In this document: positions 6,790 to 14,245 of the stretch, one piece after another
Layout of the letters: each line of letters begins with the position of its first letter
How positions within the stretch are numbered: position 1 is the stretch's first letter
Assembly: GCA_023231445.1 (NCBI GenBank)
Contig: JALNVF010000085.1
Span: 1 to 14,416 of the forward strand
Length of the DNA: 14,416 nucleotides
Source: Treponema sp.
Lineage (GTDB): Bacteria > Spirochaetota > Spirochaetia > Treponematales > Treponemataceae
Direction of reading: 5' to 3'
Made by a program: the position numbers and the translations under genes
Notes under the pieces: generated by a model
Told to the model about the DNA's origin: nothing
Database searches by the model: none
What the model saw: only the letters and a program-made list of their open reading frames with translations

Positions 6790-8285
6790 AATTCTACGAA
6801 TTACCGGAAGACGTACGTACTGCCGTCGAGGACAGAACAGTCAGGCCGTACGTTGTCATCACCTATGAAGCAGACGGCATTGAGCAGAAAATAATACGCG
6901 ACATCAGCGAATGTGAGATAACAAGCTACCGCGAGGAAAACGGCGGCATCATTAACAAAGGCACACTCATACTGGACAACACGTCGCGGAAATATACGCC
7001 GGAGCAGCTGCCATCTCTTACACCCGGCACGCCGGTAAGCGTGACCTACTGCTTCGGGGATGAATTGAAGCAGTACCTGCGTTTTACGCTCTACGCGGAC
7101 GGCAGCGGATTCCAGGCGGAAGCCGACGGGAACGACGGGCGCACATGTACAGTGAAGCTCATCGACCTGTCTGAGGAACTGAAAAAACAGTCTGCACAAA
7201 GCGACTGGAACGAAACGCAGACAGCCGTACACTGCACCGCCTGCGACAGCACACACCCGGAAAAATCACTCGTGCATATAATCGCCGCACGCGCGAAGCT
7301 CACGCCGTCAGACATCACGTGCTGCAGCCTGCCGTTTGAAATAACCTATTGCGCTATACAGAAATCAGTCTGGGAAGAACTGTCGGAACTTGCACGCGCA
7401 TACGGCGCGAACCTGGAGTGCGGGAAAGACACGCCCCTGTCATTCACGGAAAGCCCGTACGATCCGGACAGCTCCGGTGAGAATGAGAGCAGTTACCTGC
7501 TTACGGCTGCGGACATCACCCATTACCGGAGGTTCGACAGTCAGGAGGAATACGCAAACAGCATCCGCGTGAAATATACGCACTACACCGAAACGGAGCG
7601 TACCGAACTGTGGCACTTCAGCGAGGCGCCCGTCTGGCTCGACGAACAGATGAACGCATACTATCCGTTCACGAATACGCGCGACATAGAGCGGAACGGG
7701 GACGAGGCGACCTACTCGGTAAAAACAGACGACGGGAAAACACGCACTGTCGTTTATACGGAAGATATCGATACGAAGGAAACATTCAAATCGAACATCG
7801 TCACGAAAAACGGAGAGGAGATGACTCTCGTAAAATATGATACGGCAACGTACAGAACAAAGGCGCTGCTCAAAGTGACAGCCCCCTCGTCCGGTGCGCT
7901 CGTGAAGAGCATGACGATACACGGTAAAGCAATCGTCGCGGAGCAGAACTTCTGCGTTTACAGGAAGGACGACGCGGAGATACAGAAGCGCGGACTTGCC
8001 GTACTCAACGATACGAACAGGTATTTAAGCGATACGGAATACAACGGTACGGAACAGTACAAGGTATATGCAGAGAAACTGCTCGAACGGCGGAAGAAAC
8101 TGTACCGCTGCTATTTCGTAAAAACAAACAAAGCACTGGTACATGCGCGTGCGGGCGCATGCATGAGCATACAGCTGGGGGCGGACGGAAACGGCACGCC
8201 CATAGAAACGGAAATTACGGAACTGACACTGCGCTATAAAAAGGATGCGGCCTTTGAAACGATATTGTGGCTGAAAACACGGTAA
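6786..8285 (+). CDS. Phage tail hub/baseplate-like protein
   Basis: The protein has 499 residues from the GTG at 6786, chosen because GGAG (6773-6776) lies nine bases upstream and GTGA overlaps the previous stop. The frame stays open back to 6528, but that part lies inside the upstream gene. The N-terminal part reads MKFYELPEDVRTAVEDRT, then a beta-rich domain typical of proteins that form the tail tip. Around 195-213, a stretch ending ELARAYGANLECG and, around 259, NSIRVKYTHY resemble hub (gp27-like) proteins of long-tailed phages. No enzymatic domain was seen. It is probably structural, joining tail tube and baseplate. The family call rests on pattern and position rather than a diagnostic motif. 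Confidence 0.55.
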   Translation: MKFYELPEDVRTAVEDRTVRPYVVITYEADGIEQKIIRDISECEITSYREENGGIINKGTLILDNTSRKYTPEQLPSLTPGTPVSVTYCFGDELKQYLRFTLYADGSGFQAEADGNDGRTCTVKLIDLSEELKKQSAQSDWNETQTAVHCTACDSTHPEKSLVHIIAARAKLTPSDITCCSLPFEITYCAIQKSVWEELSELARAYGANLECGKDTPLSFTESPYDPDSSGENESSYLLTAADITHYRRFDSQEEYANSIRVKYTHYTETERTELWHFSEAPVWLDEQMNAYYPFTNTRDIERNGDEATYSVKTDDGKTRTVVYTEDIDTKETFKSNIVTKNGEEMTLVKYDTATYRTKALLKVTAPSSGALVKSMTIHGKAIVAEQNFCVYRKDDAEIQKRGLAVLNDTNRYLSDTEYNGTEQYKVYAEKLLERRKKLYRCYFVKTNKALVHARAGACMSIQLGADGNGTPIETEITELTLRYKKDAAFETILWLKTR

Positions 8286-8605
8286 ACGGATTAACGGAGG
8301 AGAAAACGGCAGAAACGGATTTACAGGTACTTGAAAACATACTGGTGGTACTAAAAGGAATTGAGGTAACGATTACAGGGTTAAAAGAGGAAATAACCGA
8401 CATGAAGTCCGAAATAAAAGACGTCAAGTCGGAGTCGCTGCTGTGCAGGACTAATCCCGATACGTGCCCGACTGCGCGGCGGCTTGCGGAACATATAACG
8501 CATGACAACGGCAGGACGGGACGGACAGCGGGAATCATGGGCTGCATCAGCGGTACGGGCAGTTTCCTGTTCACGCTGCTTACTTCACTTTTCGGAGGGA
8601 AATAA
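8267..8605 (+). CDS. Small coiled-coil and membrane protein, XhlA/holin-associated type
   Basis: The protein has 112 residues from a GTG start at 8267, overlapping the end of the hub-like gene by 19 bp. Residues 17-57 form an amphipathic coiled coil (LENILVVLKGIEVTITGLK and so on). A Cys/Pro/Arg-containing middle is followed by a single hydrophobic segment at about 88-109 (ISGTGSFLFTLLTSLFG) at the C-terminus. This plan, a coiled coil followed by a C-terminal membrane anchor, next to a cell-wall hydrolase gene, is that of XhlA-like proteins that help holins in phage lysis. The stop codon overlaps the next ATG (TAATG), and the next gene's GGAGGG lies inside this frame. Confidence 0.55.
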   Translation: MAENTVNGLTEEKTAETDLQVLENILVVLKGIEVTITGLKEEITDMKSEIKDVKSESLLCRTNPDTCPTARRLAEHITHDNGRTGRTAGIMGCISGTGSFLFTLLTSLFGGK

Positions 8606-8970
8606 TGAACGATAAAACATTAACCGATGCAAAACTCCGCATGATGCTGGAGACGGAAAAGGAACTTTTATCAAAGCTGAAAGAAGCGGAACGGTACCGG
8701 TACTTCCTGGGACGGATGCAGTACATACGGTACGAGGGCGGAAAGGAGAATCTGCTTGAGGCTGACTGTTCAGGCAGCGTGTGCATGGCGCTGCTGCTCG
8801 CTACAGACTGTTCGATACGGGTAACGGCGGACACACTGTACCGGAAATACTTTACGAAACGGAACCCGGTGAAAGACGATATAAGCGCGTTGGCGGATTT
8901 CTGGAATGATATTTCAAAGCAAAACGACGAACGGTTTTCCGGACGTGTTTTAAAACGGCTTGCTGGATGA
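8605..8970 (+). CDS. NlpC/P60-like cell-wall hydrolase, shortened and lacking histidine
   Basis: The protein has 121 residues. After an N-terminal helix, YIRYEGG...EADCSGSVC (40-60) matches the NlpC/P60 active-site region with nucleophile Cys55. In that family, a catalytic His and a third polar residue follow 50-70 residues later. This protein has no histidine at all and stops after a degenerate tail, so the peptidase is probably inactive. It may be truncated relative to an ancestor, and decayed coding sequence follows it. GGAGGG sits five bases before the ATG, and translation is coupled by TAATG. In a complete phage this gene would encode the endolysin or tail-tip hydrolase. Confidence 0.6.
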   Translation: MNDKTLTDAKLRMMLETEKELLSKLKEAERYRYFLGRMQYIRYEGGKENLLEADCSGSVCMALLLATDCSIRVTADTLYRKYFTKRNPVKDDISALADFWNDISKQNDERFSGRVLKRLAG

Positions 8971-9311
8971 TGAACAGTTCTATACATTCTTAACAAGAAT
9001 AACCGCTTTTATCGGGAACAAAAATCCGAGAACTTGCTGATATGGCAGACACAAGAACTGATTTTACAGAGGAGGATATTCTAAAAAGAAATAACGCAAT
9101 AATTGAGGGATTTATTGCATTTCCTGGAGAAAACGGGCTGATCAAGGGATAAAACCGGTACATAATGTTACTGTTTCTAAGTGGAGTAACTGCATTGAAA
9201 CGAGATAAATTACCAAAAGAAATACCTTTAACGAAAGATGATTATTCACTTATTCAAAATTCGTTAGATTCAGCAGCAATAACGACACAGTCTTCGGTAA
9301 TCACTTCCTGA
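8971..9311 (+). pseudogene. Coding debris after the phage-like genes
   Basis: No intact gene is present. Several short rightward frames read like protein but lack ribosome-binding sites. One, out of frame with the hydrolase, reads DDEQFYTFLTRITAFIGNKN near 8965-9030. A 36-residue frame at 9042-9152 contains DFTEEDILKRNNAIIEGF. A 48-residue frame at 9165-9311 contains KRDKLPKEIPLTKDDYSLIQ. Together they could be pieces of one or two frameshifted genes, but no family was recognised. The stretch is AT-richer than the tail genes, so it may have a separate origin. Confidence 0.35.
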
Positions 9312-9373
9312 CGGTCGCATTTACAGTCAGCAAAGCTGCCTTTTATGTATTTTTTTAAGGAACGAATAAGGCA

Positions 9374-9550
9374 TGCTGCAGGAGAAAATTCCTCACCATA
9401 GAATTTTGCAAAGTACGCCATAGAATTTTACGTACTATGGCGAGGAATTTAAATTTCCATGCAATGGAATTTAAATTTCCCTGGTGAGGAAATTTAAATT
9501 TACTGGCAGTGTTTTTTAAATTTACCGGCAGGGATTTTTCCTTTTTACCC
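9374..9550. repeat. Array of about eight 22-bp tandem repeats with a TTTAAATTT core
   Basis: Units start at about 9374, 9396, 9418, 9440, 9462, 9484, 9507 and 9529, with a spacing of 22 bp (once 23). CCATAGAATTTT occurs at 9396 and 9418. GGAATTTAAATTTCC occurs at 9444 and 9466. TTTAAATTTAC(T/C)GGCAG occurs at 9493 and 9515. Larger dyads overlie the array: AAATTCCTC near 9386 with GAGGAATTT at 9442-9450, GCCATAG with CTATGGC (9417-9441), and a perfect 13-bp pair CAGTGTTTTTTAA (9507-9519) with TTAAAAAACACTG (9566-9578). Spacing near two helix turns puts every core on the same DNA face. A reading frame on the minus strand through it is a by-product of the repeats. Confidence 0.75.
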
Positions 9551-9596
9551 ACTGTTTATTTTACCTTAAAAAACACTGTTTCTGATATGCACCCTC

Positions 9597-11420
9597 TTAC
9601 ATTTTCTCAAGGTACGGAACGAGTACAAGATTCATGGCGCTCTTCAGGACTGTAAGCGTACATTCTGCAAGGAAAAGGCGCGCTTTTACGAGCTGAGTAT
9701 TTTCTGCTGTAAGGATCGGACACTGCTGATAGAATCTGCTGAACAGTTTACACACATCGTACAGATACCCTGTCATAACGCTCGGATCGAGCGTATCCGC
9801 AGCCTTAGCCGTAACGGCAGGGAAATCGCCGAGCCGCTTTATCAGATCCCATTCCGCCGCACTTGAAAGAAGTGCCGCTGACGATTCGCTTCCGTCAGGC
9901 TGTATGCCGTCGTCCGCGGCTTTGCGGAGAATGGATGCAATTCGGGCGCCCATATACTGCAGGTACGGACCGGTATCACCTGTAAAAGAAAGTGATTCTT
10001 TCGGATTGAACAGCATATCCTTAATCGGCGTAATCTGGAGCAGATAATAATGGAGCGCGGCAAGCGCAATCTTCTCCGCAACTTCGTCGGGATCACCCAC
10101 TTCCGCTTCACGTCCCTTTTCTCTGATTTCCGAAAGTGCGTCCGCATGGAGCTGGTCTATAAGATCGTCCGCATCGACAACCGTTCCTTCGCGGCTTTTC
10201 ATGCGGCCGCTCGGCAGATTAACAAGACCGTAACTTAAATGATACAGTTTGTCCGCCCACTCAAAGCCGAGTTTCTTCAATATATAAAACAGAACCTTAA
10301 AATGATATATCTGTTCGCTTGCGACAACGTACACCAGCTGATTGAACGGCCAGTCGCTGTGGCGGCTGATTGCCGTGCCGATATCCTGCGTGATATAGAC
10401 GGACGTACCGTCTTTCCGGAGCAGAACTTTCTCGTGTTCGCGGTCGTCTTTACCGCCTACAACTTCGCTGACATCAACGCGGATGGAACCGTCCGGAGCT
10501 TTAAAAAAGGTGCCCGCATCCACGCCTTTCATGATTTCTTCTTTTCCTTTGAGGTACGCTTCACTTTCGTAATACAGCTTGTCGAAGGAAACACCGGTAC
10601 GGTCATACGTCACCGTAATACCGCCTATAGCCCAGTCGTTCATCTGTTTCCACAGTCTGCGTATTTCCGGATCACCTTTTTCCCACTGTACGAGCATATC
10701 CTCTGCCTGCTGCTGCGCCTCGGGGTGTTCCTTCGAATATTTATCGAACTCAACATAACACTGGCCTACAAAATGATCACCCTTTATATGCAGCGTTTCG
10801 GGAGTCTCTCCTTTGGGTTCGTGAAAAAGTTTATAGGCAATCATGGACTTGCATATGTGGACACCTCGGTTATTAATAATGTTCACTTTATAAACTTCCG
10901 CTCCGGCTTTTTTCAGGATGCGGCTCACGCTCTCGCCGAGTGCGTCGTTACGCATGTGCCCAAGATGCAGCGGTTTGTTCGTGTTCGGGCTTGAATACTC
11001 AACCATAACCCGCCGCCCTTCAAGCGGTTTTTTCCCGTCCTCTCCCAGTGAACCGTATTCCGTCCCCTGTTCCGCTATACGGGAAAGAACAGCATACCCT
11101 GCTCCCGCTTTGTTAAGCGTAAGATTCACATACGGCCCTGCAGCGGTGAACTGTCCCAGCGATGACGCATCAATACCGCCCGGATTTTCTGAACCGGTTA
11201 TCAGTTTTACCACACTCTGCGCTATAGCAGGAGGCGCCATATGAAGAACCTTTGCATACACAAACATTGGTATCCCGATATCGCCCATAGCCGGATCGGG
11301 CGGATTCTGCAGCACAAGTGCATCGGTACCGACCGGTTCCGCACCGGGATTTTTTTCCTGTATAAACTGATTCAAAGCAGCGCAGACAACAACGCGGCAG
11401 TCATTCTTAACATCACTCAT
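9597..11420 (-). CDS. argS: Arginyl-tRNA synthetase
   Basis: The protein has 607 residues, a normal or slightly long length for this class I synthetase, which charges tRNA-Arg with arginine in the cytoplasm. The N-terminal domain (1-135) is the Arg-tRNA-synthetase additional domain that recognises the tRNA D-loop. The catalytic core has SSPNTNKPLHLGHMRNDALG (143-162), with the HIGH-type motif HLGH at 152-155. GRMKSREGTVV (405-415) is the KMSKS-equivalent loop. The C-terminal helical anticodon-binding domain ends in LVPYLEKM. All expected elements are intact. The ATG at 11420 has AGGA about 13 bases upstream. It is the last gene of a leftward group and has no obvious intrinsic terminator before the 22-bp repeats. 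Confidence 0.97.
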   Translation of the reverse strand: MSDVKNDCRVVVCAALNQFIQEKNPGAEPVGTDALVLQNPPDPAMGDIGIPMFVYAKVLHMAPPAIAQSVVKLITGSENPGGIDASSLGQFTAAGPYVNLTLNKAGAGYAVLSRIAEQGTEYGSLGEDGKKPLEGRRVMVEYSSPNTNKPLHLGHMRNDALGESVSRILKKAGAEVYKVNIINNRGVHICKSMIAYKLFHEPKGETPETLHIKGDHFVGQCYVEFDKYSKEHPEAQQQAEDMLVQWEKGDPEIRRLWKQMNDWAIGGITVTYDRTGVSFDKLYYESEAYLKGKEEIMKGVDAGTFFKAPDGSIRVDVSEVVGGKDDREHEKVLLRKDGTSVYITQDIGTAISRHSDWPFNQLVYVVASEQIYHFKVLFYILKKLGFEWADKLYHLSYGLVNLPSGRMKSREGTVVDADDLIDQLHADALSEIREKGREAEVGDPDEVAEKIALAALHYYLLQITPIKDMLFNPKESLSFTGDTGPYLQYMGARIASILRKAADDGIQPDGSESSAALLSSAAEWDLIKRLGDFPAVTAKAADTLDPSVMTGYLYDVCKLFSRFYQQCPILTAENTQLVKARLFLAECTLTVLKSAMNLVLVPYLEKM

Positions 11421-11478
11421 GATAAAAAACGTCCTATAAGATTGATAAATGTATTTTATATTAGCAGATCGGCCATAA

Positions 11479-11498
11479 TTTTACCACTACCGGTAAAA
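11479..11498 (-). other. Small AT-rich hairpin between pgeF and argS
   Basis: TTTTACC (11479-11485) and GGTAAAA (11492-11498) form a perfect 7-bp stem with a six-base loop directly after the pgeF stop codon. It might act as a weak terminator, but no T-run follows in the leftward direction. No convincing argS promoter was found in 11421-11478, so argS may depend on read-through. Confidence 0.25.
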
Positions 11499-11499
11499 A

Positions 11500-12354
11500 T
11501 CATGATGACAGATGTCCGCAGAATGCAGCCTGTACCGTAAAACGCCGCCATTTGTCATCTTCGGGAATTCCTGAAGTTTCCCTGCGGAACGAACCGAACA
11601 GGCTGCAGCAGCAGGTACAGTCGGCAGCGACAGTAATGTTTTCGTCGCGGATGCCGGCACTGTCCAGCACGGCCAGATTCGCTTTTTCAAGCGACAGACG
11701 GTACAGTTTTCCACCGGCGCTGTTCCAGCTCCGGGCTTCATCCCCGTCATCTTCCGGTCCAAACGGAATCACGCAGTCGCCGCAGAAATTCCTGCGGAAA
11801 TATTCCGCCCGTCCTTCGTCCACTACATAACAGCAGCTGCGTATGTGCGGACCTATCGCGATGCAGATATTTCCCGGCACGGCACCGTAATTCTTTTCTG
11901 CCGTCCGCACTGCTTCACCTATAATGCCCGTTCCCTTCCAGCCGGAATGAACCGCACCGAACACCCCTGTTACCGGATCGTACAGGAAAAGCGGCATACA
12001 GTCGGCTACTGTTACGACCGGCAGTAGTTCTGCATGGCCGGTAATAATGCCGTCTCCCTGAAGACCGAACGTATCAGAAAAAGAAGATACGTCGTATACC
12101 GTCTTTGAATGGATCAGTTCAAGCTGAACGGGTGTAAGTGTCCTGCCGGAACTGCGGTGTACTATTCCGGAAAGCATTTCTCTACGGACACAGTTCGTCT
12201 CACTCCAGCGGAAACGCATACTGCCGGCTTTCCGAAGCGTCATTCCCCATACAGGTGCATTATCGGCAAAAGGCCTGCCGGCAGAATAAAACGGCAGAAA
12301 TACATATTTATCCTGCTGATCCGATACTGCTGATGCAATAGAAATCCGCTTCAC
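11500..12354 (-). CDS. pgeF: PgeF/YfiH family laccase-domain protein (DUF152)
   Basis: The protein has 284 residues. Family metal ligands are in place: His82 (LELIHSKTVYDV), Cys119 (VTVADCMPLFL) and His136 (GAVHSGWKGTG), matching the His-Cys-His set of E. coli YfiH. IAIGPHIRSCCYVVD is the usual later motif, and the C-terminal GSFRRE segment is recognisable. The family (E. coli PgeF, human LACC1/FAMIN) is described as a peptidoglycan editing factor and as an enzyme acting on purine nucleosides; the true substrate here is not visible. The GTG start overlaps the stop of the upstream gene (GTGA), indicating coupled translation. Confidence 0.88.
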   Translation of the reverse strand: MKRISIASAVSDQQDKYVFLPFYSAGRPFADNAPVWGMTLRKAGSMRFRWSETNCVRREMLSGIVHRSSGRTLTPVQLELIHSKTVYDVSSFSDTFGLQGDGIITGHAELLPVVTVADCMPLFLYDPVTGVFGAVHSGWKGTGIIGEAVRTAEKNYGAVPGNICIAIGPHIRSCCYVVDEGRAEYFRRNFCGDCVIPFGPEDDGDEARSWNSAGGKLYRLSLEKANLAVLDSAGIRDENITVAADCTCCCSLFGSFRRETSGIPEDDKWRRFTVQAAFCGHLSS

Positions 12355-14111
12355 TTTTTTGCTTCGTCAAAAACCAGACCTGAAAAATCCGCCGGCATCT
12401 GACGGGGAAGATCAAGCGGTTCAATATCGGCAAGAAGCTGCCGGGCATTTTTTATAATAGTACGGCTTTCTTCCATTTTGTCCCTGAATATACGGTTTTC
12501 ATGTCCGTGAATAGTCATAAGATTCTGAATCGATTCATACCGGGAGTCTTTTGCACCATCAAGAATTCCGTGAAAAATATCTTCAATAATGCGGCACTGT
12601 TTACAAAAAGAAATATCAATTTCATGAATATTGGTCTCTGCATTCAAAATCAGTGAGTCAATACGAGACTGTCCTTTAAGTGAACGTATATGTTCTGAGG
12701 CAACTTTTTCAAAAGCAGTCCCGATATTTCCCCGCGGAGAAAGAGACTCAACGAATGATTCAATTCTTTGATTTGTAACCGAAAAATCGTTTACCGCCTC
12801 TGAAAATTCCGTTCTGTTTTCTTCATTAAGAAACACACCTTCAAGCATGACAACATTCAGAACAGCCATTACACCGGAATATTCATTACTGTTGAACCAT
12901 GAAAGGAATCCTGCCGTCATTTCGCAGTGAAACGGCACTCCTCCCCACAAATCAGCCCAGGGACGAAACGGCAGCACAGGGAATTCTTTCAGACCGAAAT
13001 TTGAAGAAAGAACAACAGACAACTGGTTCTTTTTCCGGTCGCGCAGCCATGCTTCCCACCGTTCGTCAAAAACTTTTTTCCATTCTTCACGAAATTTCAC
13101 CGACCAGTCTTCCGCTCCGCCGAACGGCTCCGGCTGCCAGTTGTAGTCATTAAAGATAATCCGCCCGATTGTACAAACCGGAACAGTTCTGATGAACATC
13201 TGTATCATGGAGAATGCCGATACAGATCTTTTTAAAAAATCTCTGAGTGCTTTCTCATTATCCGAATCCAGTTCAAGTGTCGACGCCGCTTTCCGCTGTG
13301 GAAAAAGAAACAACGCTTCAAGTGCTTCGTTTGACACGGGCATACAGTTTGAAAGCACACGGGCAAAGGCCTGGAAATCGGTCAGCGCATTGCTGAACGG
13401 ACAGGTATACGATTCTGAAATAATCGCGGTAAACTGTGCAATAAAATGAAGGTATGGCAGTCCTGTGAGCTGACGGAGCCATTCAATACTCCGTATAGTA
13501 CTGTACATTGTCTGCTTTGACGAAGGAGAAATATCGCGTACTGCAATTTCAAGTTTTCTGATAAGCGATGTACGCAATTCGTTTGTAAGGGACCGGTCAA
13601 ACGGGATCGAATAAGGATCGGCTTCCCTTCCGACTGCATCACCGATTTCAGGTGCAATAAACGTGCTCAGAAACGCATAAAATTCACCTGCATTGTCATT
13701 TACCGCAGTCATATACGGTTTAAAAAAATCAGCACATTCTTTAAGCTCTTTCAATTTTTCATAAAAAAGCGACTGAAAAAGTCTATGCTGATAATCAACA
13801 AGTCCGGGGTGAGCTTTTGTCACTTTATGTACAAGATTAACAATCAGATCGTCGTTATAAATTTCGTCCTGTGTCTGTCTGGTAAAAACTGAACGGAGCC
13901 ACAGAATGATGCGATACAGTAATGATTCCGATTTTATACGGATTTGAATGGAACAGTCGTCAGGAACATCCTCCTGAGGCATTTCCATCCCCTGCAACGG
14001 CATTTCAGTGCCGGACCGCTTCAGCTTTTCAAGCAGAAAACGTCGTTCATCAGCACTTATACCTGCGACAAGTTCATCAAAAGAATTATTCTGCGGTCCG
14101 CTTTTTACCAT
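12351..14111 (-). CDS. DUF5312-like treponemal protein of unknown function
   Basis: The protein has 586 residues, mostly predicted alpha-helical, with no signal peptide or clear membrane segment. The start reads SFDELVAGISADERRFLLEK, and about 50 residues further comes IQIRIKSESLLYRIILWLRS. It resembles the DUF5312 family known from Treponema, whose role is not known. No catalytic motif is visible. It is first in a leftward group with pgeF (four-base overlap) and argS. The ATG has no ribosome-binding site, and a promoter (-35 at 14146-14141, -10 at 14123-14118) puts the RNA start at about the ATG, so the mRNA may be leaderless. Confidence 0.75.
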   Translation of the reverse strand: MVKSGPQNNSFDELVAGISADERRFLLEKLKRSGTEMPLQGMEMPQEDVPDDCSIQIRIKSESLLYRIILWLRSVFTRQTQDEIYNDDLIVNLVHKVTKAHPGLVDYQHRLFQSLFYEKLKELKECADFFKPYMTAVNDNAGEFYAFLSTFIAPEIGDAVGREADPYSIPFDRSLTNELRTSLIRKLEIAVRDISPSSKQTMYSTIRSIEWLRQLTGLPYLHFIAQFTAIISESYTCPFSNALTDFQAFARVLSNCMPVSNEALEALFLFPQRKAASTLELDSDNEKALRDFLKRSVSAFSMIQMFIRTVPVCTIGRIIFNDYNWQPEPFGGAEDWSVKFREEWKKVFDERWEAWLRDRKKNQLSVVLSSNFGLKEFPVLPFRPWADLWGGVPFHCEMTAGFLSWFNSNEYSGVMAVLNVVMLEGVFLNEENRTEFSEAVNDFSVTNQRIESFVESLSPRGNIGTAFEKVASEHIRSLKGQSRIDSLILNAETNIHEIDISFCKQCRIIEDIFHGILDGAKDSRYESIQNLMTIHGHENRIFRDKMEESRTIIKNARQLLADIEPLDLPRQMPADFSGLVFDEAKK

Positions 14112-14117
14112 ATTATT

Positions 14118-14146
14118 ATTTTACTTTATATATAACGATAATTCAA
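14118..14146 (-). promoter_or_regulatory. Leftward promoter of the DUF5312-pgeF-argS group
   Basis: Read leftward, TTGAAT (14146-14141) and TAAAAT (14123-14118) are separated by 17 bp. The -10 element ends only six bases before the ATG at 14111. The -35 element overlaps the left arm of a perfect dyad at 14136-14160. Confidence 0.45.
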
Positions 14147-14160
14147 TCAGTAAATTATCG
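14136..14160. promoter_or_regulatory. Perfect inverted repeat between divergent promoters, candidate operator
   Basis: CGATAATT (14136-14143) and AATTATCG (14153-14160) are exact reverse complements around a nine-base spacer. The dyad overlaps the -35 region of the leftward promoter and lies 12 bp upstream of the rightward -35 element, a position where a bound dimer could act on both. The regulator is unknown. Confidence 0.4.
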
Positions 14161-14171
14161 GCATTACACTC

Positions 14172-14199
14172 TTGACAACCTGATGTTTCTCTGTATAAT
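14172..14199 (+). promoter_or_regulatory. Consensus sigma-70 promoter of the TrpP-like gene
   Basis: TTGACA (14172-14177) and TATAAT (14194-14199) both match consensus exactly, with a 16-bp spacer. The RNA start should be near 14206, giving a leader of about 40 bases to the ATG at 14246. Confidence 0.8.
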
Positions 14200-14202
14200 A
14201 AC

Positions 14203-14220
14203 GTTATGTTTCTACATAAC
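14203..14220 (+). promoter_or_regulatory. Perfect dyad at the RNA start of the TrpP-like gene
   Basis: GTTATGT (14203-14209) and ACATAAC (14214-14220) are exact reverse complements around a four-base centre, straddling the expected RNA start. As DNA this is a typical place for a repressor operator; as RNA it is a small 5' hairpin. It does not match the E. coli TrpR operator. Function is inferred from position. Confidence 0.45.
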
Positions 14221-14245
14221 AGAACACCAGAAAAGGAAGGAAAAA

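Noticed and set aside
7440..7922. 160-codon minus-strand frame inside the hub-like gene
   Set aside because: It is a shadow of a GC-richer coding region with no start signal or recognisable domain.
8580..8996. 138-codon minus-strand frame opposite the NlpC/P60-like gene
   Set aside because: The + strand frame has GGAGGG, a coupled start and the DCSG motif. The minus frame is Ser/Arg-rich without features.
9321..9357. Weak rightward terminator (CAGC-aaa-GCTG, later T-run)
   Set aside because: The stem is only four base pairs and the longest T-run is separated from it, so it is too weak to call.
9374..9550. CRISPR array
   Set aside because: The units are contiguous 22-bp variants with no unique spacers between identical repeats.
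9355..9552. 65-codon minus-strand frame in the intergenic region
   Set aside because: Its sequence is a translation of the 22-bp repeats, there is no ribosome-binding site, and the repeat length is not a multiple of three.
10239..10994. Long open frame of 251 codons on the + strand
   Set aside because: It lies entirely opposite argS, whose motifs are intact. It has no family features of its own and is an antisense by-product.
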